A stretch of 37,210 nucleotides of DNA from JAPLDB01 sp964356415 (GTDB lineage Bacteria > Bacteroidota > Bacteroidia > AKYH767-A > 2013-40CM-41-45), in the NCBI GenBank assembly GCA_964356415.1, contig CAYHHK010000029.1, forward strand, positions 1 through 37,210, read 5' to 3'. A program made the translations under genes and the position numbers. The notes beneath the pieces are model-generated. The model saw nothing but the letters and a program-made list of their open reading frames with translations, did no database searches and had not been told where the DNA came from. This document shows, in pieces, positions 32,125 through 37,210 of this stretch (the stretch's first letter is position 1; each line of letters starts with the position of its first letter).

Positions 32125-32477
32125 CCGGCACCTACAGCTGCGGAAACAATTTTATTTCCTGTATTCCGATAATAAAGCTTTGCATCCTGTTCACCTTTAA
32201 TGAACATCCGCATCTCTTCCGGCTTGAAGTCATTTGGATCCAGCGGATCAGGTTCAAACACGATATGTTCAGCACCGGTGGCATATTGAACGGAAAATAC
32301 CCTGTCAGGGTTAATTTTCTTTCGTTTTTCTTTGTTAAGAAGTTGAAATGAAACTTTATTGTCTTTCAATTCAACATTCTTCACATCAAGAACATCTCCA
32401 TTGATGAGAATTATTCTATCCTGTGCCGATGCCATTGTTGCAACTAAAAGAAAGAGTGAGAGAAAAATGTGCTTCAT
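32125..32477 (-). CDS. Secreted protein of unknown function, 3' end lost in gap
   Basis: 117 residues are visible. A signal peptide (MKHIFLSLFLLVATMASAQ) is followed by DRIILINGDVLDVKNVELKD, a short beta-strand unit of the type 'I-x-L-x-N-G-D-x-x-x-G-K-V', then VSFQLLNKEKRKKINPDRVF and VQYATGAEHIVFEPDPLDPN. The last residues before the gap (NTGNKIVSAAVGA) look like the start of a hydrophobic segment. Bacteroidota encode many such small exported proteins; no function is assigned. Confidence 0.65.
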
Positions 32478-32604
32478 ATAAAATATTTTTCAGGGCTAAG
32501 GTAAGCAGAAACAATCAGGTGGTGAGAAACAATTGGCGAATGGACTGTTTCTTTATTCGAATGACTGTAAAATGCACTATCTTTATCGACATAATTTAAC
32601 AGCC

Positions 32605-33303
32605 ATGAAGAAAATAGTTTTGGTAGCTTTTATAACATGTGCATTACTTGTCAAATCAGGTTCTGCGCAATTGCTTTTTGGCCCCCAGGCCGGATTGAGT
32701 TATGCCACACTCACTGGCACAGATCTTTCATTAAGCCCCAAGCCTGAATGGCATGCAGGGCTGCTTTTTGATATAGGATTTGGTAAGCATTTTTCATTGC
32801 AGCCATCATTGATGTATTCAAAACGCGGTTATAAATATGACTACGAAACTTATGTAACCACAATTCCTAATACCGACACCATTACTACATACACCACGGC
32901 CAGCGTGGATGCTGCCCTGGGCTACATCGATATTCCTGTCTTACTCAATATTTATTTCGGTGATCATAGAGGTTTTATGCTTAATGCAGGACCACAGCTT
33001 TCCATTTTGATGACAAACCAGTCAGTCGCAACAACAACAACAACCGTGAGCACAAATGGCGGGACACCACAAACCACCAAGCCCGAATCAGAGACAGAAT
33101 TCAAGTTCAACCCGACCGATATTTCCCTGGTTGCAGGTATCGGATATAAACTCCCCAAATTGCTGCTCATTTATCTTCGTGCTTCCACTGGTTTCGGGAA
33201 AGTACAGAAGGAACAGAAGGACAAAACGATCCTTAAAGATGGAAATGAGGGAAAAAATTTCACATTTGAAGTTGGGCTGGCACTCACCTTCGGAGGGAAG
33301 TAA
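32605..33303 (+). CDS. Outer-membrane beta-barrel protein, PorT-like
   Basis: The 232-aa product has a signal peptide (MKKIVLVAFITCALLVKSGS, then AQ) and the pattern of the small eight-stranded barrel family common in Bacteroidota: LLFGPQAGLSYATLTG, WHAGLLFDIGFGKHFSLQPS, LMYSKRGYKY, GYIDIPVLLNIYFG, FMLNAGPQLSILM, ISLVAGIGYKL and a C-terminal FEVGLALTFGGK. A Thr/Ser-rich loop with TTTTTVSTNGGTPQTTKPES lies about two thirds along. The frame is open from 32533, but the signal peptide fixes the start at 32605. It is divergent from the secreted unknown. Confidence 0.85.
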   Translation: MKKIVLVAFITCALLVKSGSAQLLFGPQAGLSYATLTGTDLSLSPKPEWHAGLLFDIGFGKHFSLQPSLMYSKRGYKYDYETYVTTIPNTDTITTYTTASVDAALGYIDIPVLLNIYFGDHRGFMLNAGPQLSILMTNQSVATTTTTVSTNGGTPQTTKPESETEFKFNPTDISLVAGIGYKLPKLLLIYLRASTGFGKVQKEQKDKTILKDGNEGKNFTFEVGLALTFGGK

Positions 33304-33333
33304 GTCAATTTCAAATCATGAGATATTAAAGGA

Positions 33334-35241
33334 ATGAAAGGAATTGTCTTTTTTTTTATACTCCTATTCATCTGTCTCTGGCAATTTTCTTTTATTCCTT
33401 CTGCCTCAGAAGATGAATTATTTAACAATAGGGTAATCTCTTATATCAATACCCAGCATGATTCTTTGCAGGAAGAATTGGCATTGCTAAACACCGCATT
33501 GAAAACTGATAAGTTTGACGAAGCGAAAAATATTTTTCTTCAATGCAGAACAAGGTATAAGAAGACGGAAGCCTTCGTAGCTTATTTTTTTCCCGGGGAT
33601 GCGAATTTTATCAATGGCGCTCCTCAACTCGAAATCGAGGATGACGATGAACCGGATTTTATTATTTATCCTCATGGACTACAGGTTATCGAAAAGGTTT
33701 TATATGGAATCGACCTGAAAGCCCATAAACAACAATTGATCAATGAAACGGATTCTGTTGCCGATCTTTTAAAAAGATGTACGGTTGCCATCCAGACGAT
33801 GAATATCAATCAGCGGGTATTTTTTGAGGCGCTGCAGATCCATCTTATCCGGCTATTCATGGTGACTGCATTGAACATCGAAACACCGGAAAGCAACAAT
33901 GCTGCAGTGGAGATGGTTTCGGCCTTCAAGTCAATGAAAGAGTTGATCTATCGTGCTTACCCTTATGAGTACACAGGGCGGAGCATGGTGCTTCGCGTAT
34001 TCGTTGAGACCATGGAGTCAACTTCAGCGTACCTGTCCGCTTATCCTTCAGTTGATCAGATCGATTTTATTAAGCTGTATTCAAAATTTTATATTCCCCT
34101 GAGCGATCAGTTAAGAACGGCACGAGGAAACCTTGCAGAGGAAAATTATCAGAGTACAACGGCCATTGACCTGAATGCGACTTCAGTTTTTGAAAAATCT
34201 GCATTCAATACATTTTTCTTCAATGCCTCCCAGACAAAAACCGGTTCTCCTGAACGTGCTGAACTGGGAAAAAAACTTTTTTTTGATCCTGTGCTCTCTG
34301 GCAATAGCCAGCGAACTTGTGCAAGTTGCCATCATCCTGATAAAGCATTTACGGATGGATTGCCCAAAAGCATCTCAATGGATGGAAAGAATACACTGAC
34401 CAGGAATGCGCCGACACTGATCAATGCTGCGATTCAGGGCCGGTTATTTCATGATGCCCGGACCATGAATCTTGAAAATCAGGCCGACGAAGTTCTTAGA
34501 AATCCCATTGAGATGCACCACGACCTGTCGTCAAGTATCAAAAAACTAAAACGCTCACCTGAATATGTTGAGTCTTTCATGGAAGCCTTTCAGGGAACGT
34601 CGGATACTTTCATCAGTGCCCACTCAGTGTTGCTTGCAATTGCTGAATATGAACGAACGCTCGTATCATTCAATTCGAGATTTGACAAAACTATCCGCGG
34701 TGATGAGAATGCGCTGTCACTTGATGAGCGCGAAGGATTTCATCTTTTTCTTACCAAAGGGAAATGTGTAACCTGTCACTTTCTCCCGCTTTTCAGCGGA
34801 ACCACGCCCCCTGATTACAAAGTCAGCGATTGGGAAGTGCTTGGTACTCCGAAAATCAATGACCGCTCCAGGCCTGAACTTGATCCGGATCCGGGAAGAG
34901 GTGGCGTACACAAGACATCACTTTACAGAAATGCATTCAAAACACCCGGACTTCGCAATGTTGAGCTTACTGCACCATATATGCATAACGGTGTTTTTAA
35001 TACGCTCGATGAGGTCATGGATTTTTACAATGCCGGCGGTGGAAAAGGTTGGGGAATCGACGTGCCCAACCAGTCTTTGCCCGCCGATTCACTCCGTCTC
35101 ACAAAGGAGGAAAGCCGCAAGATCATTTCCTTTTTAAAATCGCTTACGGATACAACGGGACTTACTTCTATACCTGCTTCGCTTCCGACTTTTCCTCGCA
35201 ATCCTGATCTCAATGACAGGAAGATTGGCGGGGTGTACTAA
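33334..35241 (+). CDS. Imelysin-like / di-heme cytochrome c peroxidase (MauG-type) fusion
   Basis: The 635-aa exported protein has a signal peptide or anchor at residues 1-22. Residues 30-280 are helical and contain PHGLQVIEKVLYG, which resembles the GxHxxE-type motif of imelysin-like iron-regulated proteins. From about residue 305 it is a di-heme peroxidase: ERAELGKKLFFDPVLSG, the first heme site CASCHH (329-334), LFHDARTMNLENQADEVLRN, PIEMHH, the second heme site CVTCH (478-482), then FKTPGLRNVELTAPYMHNGV. In this family it reduces H2O2 or oxidises partner proteins in the periplasm. The N-terminal domain is about 250 residues more than a plain CcpA. It follows the barrel gene by 30 bp. Confidence 0.88.
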   Translation: MKGIVFFFILLFICLWQFSFIPSASEDELFNNRVISYINTQHDSLQEELALLNTALKTDKFDEAKNIFLQCRTRYKKTEAFVAYFFPGDANFINGAPQLEIEDDDEPDFIIYPHGLQVIEKVLYGIDLKAHKQQLINETDSVADLLKRCTVAIQTMNINQRVFFEALQIHLIRLFMVTALNIETPESNNAAVEMVSAFKSMKELIYRAYPYEYTGRSMVLRVFVETMESTSAYLSAYPSVDQIDFIKLYSKFYIPLSDQLRTARGNLAEENYQSTTAIDLNATSVFEKSAFNTFFFNASQTKTGSPERAELGKKLFFDPVLSGNSQRTCASCHHPDKAFTDGLPKSISMDGKNTLTRNAPTLINAAIQGRLFHDARTMNLENQADEVLRNPIEMHHDLSSSIKKLKRSPEYVESFMEAFQGTSDTFISAHSVLLAIAEYERTLVSFNSRFDKTIRGDENALSLDEREGFHLFLTKGKCVTCHFLPLFSGTTPPDYKVSDWEVLGTPKINDRSRPELDPDPGRGGVHKTSLYRNAFKTPGLRNVELTAPYMHNGVFNTLDEVMDFYNAGGGKGWGIDVPNQSLPADSLRLTKEESRKIISFLKSLTDTTGLTSIPASLPTFPRNPDLNDRKIGGVY

Positions 35242-35488
35242 TAGGTGAATAAGGCACACATCTACTGCACCATATTTAGGAACAATTAACCTTTGTTTCC
35301 TTGCTTTTTCATGATATTCACCTTACTTTTAACTGGTAGAATTCTCACTGAATCAGGAAAATTGATATTAGCTTACTCGTAAAATCTAGTCTCTTCAGAT
35401 CCGATATCTGCGAATTTCAGGCTTCAATCAAGTATTAATTTTTCGTCCGGTTGTAATTATCGTTGAACAATTATTCTTAAAAGTATAC

Positions 35489-37045
35489 ATGTCTAAAACT
35501 CCTTCTGATTCCTTATTCAGGTTGATTTGTTCCATGAGCAAATCAGAGAAGCGGCATTTTAAACTTTATGCAGGCCGACATTCAGTGGAGGAAAACAATT
35601 ACCTGAAGTTATTTGATGCCATTGAAAAACAGAAAAGCTATGATGAAGGATCAATTTTAAAGAAATTCAGTAAGGAAACATTTATCAACCGTTTCCCGAT
35701 CACAAAGAAAAGGCTTTATGAAACGGTACTTCGCTCCCTCGATGCTTTTCATTCGCAGAGTTCAATTGATGCGCAGCTGAAACGCGAACTCCATTTTGCA
35801 GAAATACTTTACAAGAAATCCTTGTATAGCCAGTGTGCTAAAATTCTTGCTTCAGCACGGCATACGGCAATGAAGCATGAGAAACATTCATCTCTCGCAG
35901 AAATTCATCACTGGCAAAAAAAACTCATCGAAAAGGACAATTACCTGGGTCAGAATGAGGAGTCAATAGCGGCCATGCTTCATGAAGATGTTTTGATTGC
36001 TGACAGGATGAAAGATTTTAATGAATACTGGAATATCAAGAGCAGGTTGTTTTTACTTTTAAACAAGCAAGGCAAGGTTCGCAATCCCAAAGAGCTGAAT
36101 AAATTCAAAAAGATCATAGACAATACTTTATTGAAGAATGAAGGAAAAGCACAAAGCCATGAAGCAAGGTACCTCTTCAATCATATTTACAGCGCATACC
36201 ACTTCGGAACTGGCGATTACAGAAGCAGCTACCGTTTTTTAAAACGGAATGTTGAACTGATTGAAACGCATCCCGCCGCCTTTAAGGAAGAGCCTAATAT
36301 TTATTTTTCAGTCCTGACCAATTTAATTTACGTCAGCACCAGCTTAAAGAGATATAATGAAGTTTTTGTATTGATGAAAAAACTAAAATCTGTTCCCGAA
36401 ACACTGGATACATCACGAAATGAAGATCTGGAAATTAAACTTTTCTCAAGCGCTTTAAGTATTGAGATCACACTATACAATACACTCAGTGAATTTGAAA
36501 AGGCCATCGGACTGGTTCCTGCCATTGAAAAAGGCCTGGACCGTTTCGGTGATAAAATAAACCGTTTGCGAAAAGCATATTTTTATTTCAATATCGCAGT
36601 AGCCTATTTTGGTGCGGAAAAATATTCGCTTGCATTACGCTGGACCAACCGCCTCTTCAGTGAGCCGAATATTGACGAGAACCAGGACATCTATTGCTTT
36701 GCACGCATCCTGAACCTAATCATCCATATTGAACTGGAAAACGATGATGTAATACCTTACATACTTACTTCAACATCGCGCTATTTAAAAACCCGCAACC
36801 GCGTTTATAAATTCGAGTCTGTATTTCTTGAATTCATCGAGCATCTCATACGGCTCAATAAAAAGGGTGATGGCGATGCGATCTATAAAAAGCTATTGTT
36901 CAATCTAAAGAAACTTTCAGCAGATCCCTATGAAAAGACCGTCTTTGAATATTTTGATTTCATTGCCTGGTGCAAAAGCAAGATTGAACATACTACGTTC
37001 CGAGAAATGATAGGGGAAGGAGCAGCTATTGCGGTAAATAAATAA
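35489..37045 (+). CDS. Large all-helical protein of unknown function (TPR-like)
   Basis: I do not recognise a named family for this 518-aa soluble protein. The N-terminus (LFRLICSMSKSEKRHFKLYA) is of a kind seen at the start of many conserved Bacteroidota unknowns. The rest is helical with alternating Tyr/Leu/Ala spacing such as YKKSLYSQCAKILASARHTA, FNHIYSAYHFGTGDYRSSYR and YFNIAVAYFGAEKYSLALRW, the last close to a TPR unit. There is no signal peptide or membrane segment. A 247-bp spacer separates it from the peroxidase gene; I see no clear promoter there. A 29-bp inverted repeat begins at its stop codon. Confidence 0.8.
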   Translation: MSKTPSDSLFRLICSMSKSEKRHFKLYAGRHSVEENNYLKLFDAIEKQKSYDEGSILKKFSKETFINRFPITKKRLYETVLRSLDAFHSQSSIDAQLKRELHFAEILYKKSLYSQCAKILASARHTAMKHEKHSSLAEIHHWQKKLIEKDNYLGQNEESIAAMLHEDVLIADRMKDFNEYWNIKSRLFLLLNKQGKVRNPKELNKFKKIIDNTLLKNEGKAQSHEARYLFNHIYSAYHFGTGDYRSSYRFLKRNVELIETHPAAFKEEPNIYFSVLTNLIYVSTSLKRYNEVFVLMKKLKSVPETLDTSRNEDLEIKLFSSALSIEITLYNTLSEFEKAIGLVPAIEKGLDRFGDKINRLRKAYFYFNIAVAYFGAEKYSLALRWTNRLFSEPNIDENQDIYCFARILNLIIHIELENDDVIPYILTSTSRYLKTRNRVYKFESVFLEFIEHLIRLNKKGDGDAIYKKLLFNLKKLSADPYEKTVFEYFDFIAWCKSKIEHTTFREMIGEGAAIAVNK

Positions 37046-37142
37046 TCTCAACGAAGTACCAATGAAAATACGAATATACTAATGGAATACGGTATCATTC
37101 GTAATTGGTATTTTCGTATTTTCATTGGTACTTCGTTGAGAT
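37045..37142. repeat. Perfect 29-bp inverted repeat, possible terminator
   Basis: Arms 37045-37073 (ATCTCAACGAAGTACCAATG...) and 37114-37142 are exactly complementary over 29 bases with a 40-base loop, itself partly self-complementary (GAATAC/ GTATCATTCG / AATTGGTATT). It starts at the last base of the preceding stop. There is no T-tract, so this is more like a mobile palindromic element than a plain intrinsic terminator. Confidence 0.75.
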
Positions 37143-37190
37143 AAAGTGTGCTACTAACATTTCTATTATCGGGCATCTCCTTTATTTAGT

Positions 37191-37206
37191 AGGGCGTCCC
37201 AGCCCT
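37191..37206. repeat. Short hairpin at the window end
   Basis: AGGGC-GTCCCA-GCCCT. From 37143 to the end no gene can be supported; the hairpin may be the edge of another repeat that continues beyond the window. Confidence 0.35.
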
Positions 37207-37210
37207 GCGC

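Noticed and set aside
35242..35488. Possible small gene or RNA in the spacer before the 518-aa protein
   Set aside because: No ORF with a start and coding character, no tRNA-like or riboswitch-like structure that I can see.

Overview
The window is a 37.2 kb piece of a Bacteroidota chromosome, probably an uncultured member near Chitinophagales/Sphingobacteriales. Evidence for this is the type IX secretion (T9SS) C-terminal sorting domains, a kynurenine-type route to NAD precursors, genes without strong Shine-Dalgarno sequences, and many short palindromic repeats between genes. Two runs of exactly 100 N (26697-26796 and 32025-32124) mark scaffold gaps, so this looks like a draft or metagenome assembly.

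Region 1 (1-18422, + strand) is a respiratory complex I locus in the order nuoA-B-C-D-H-I-J-K-L-M-N. NuoE, F and G, the NADH-oxidising module, are not present here. The locus is heavily interrupted. A GxxExxY gene with inverted-repeat flanks sits between nuoD and nuoH. A degraded antitoxin gene and two AT-rich T9SS cargo genes (477 and 1528 aa) sit between nuoH and nuoI. A four-helix-bundle (23S rRNA intervening-sequence type) gene with inverted-repeat flanks sits between nuoJ and nuoK. Short GC-rich palindromic elements also lie inside the coding frames of nuoB (one) and nuoL (two), adding residues without breaking the frame. A small proline-rich gene of unknown function overlaps the end of nuoN.

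Region 2 (18426-22769, - strand) is a tight four-gene operon. In transcription order it encodes a cyclic-nucleotide-domain histidine kinase, an outer-membrane beta-barrel, a half-size PstS-like periplasmic binding protein, and a membrane HAMP histidine kinase. An HD-domain hydrolase is divergently transcribed from its promoter side. The layout suggests a ligand-sensing system built from porin, binding protein and two related kinases, with no response regulator nearby.

Region 3 (23501-31059) holds a secreted von Willebrand A protein, a small conserved unknown, the ribosome-assembly GTPase Der, a repeat tract around the first gap, kynurenine 3-monooxygenase and kynureninase, and divergent hemL (tetrapyrrole synthesis).

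Region 4 (31132-37210) holds a small helical-repeat protein behind a UbiA-like prenyltransferase cut by the second gap, a secreted unknown cut by the same gap, an outer-membrane beta-barrel protein, a secreted imelysin-like/di-heme cytochrome c peroxidase fusion, and a 518-aa all-helical unknown followed by a 29-bp perfect inverted repeat.

The most notable signals are the in-frame palindromic elements in complex I genes, the two inverted-repeat gene cassettes (one with a palindrome nested in its arm), the toxin-less antitoxin relic, and the kinase-porin-binding protein-kinase operon.
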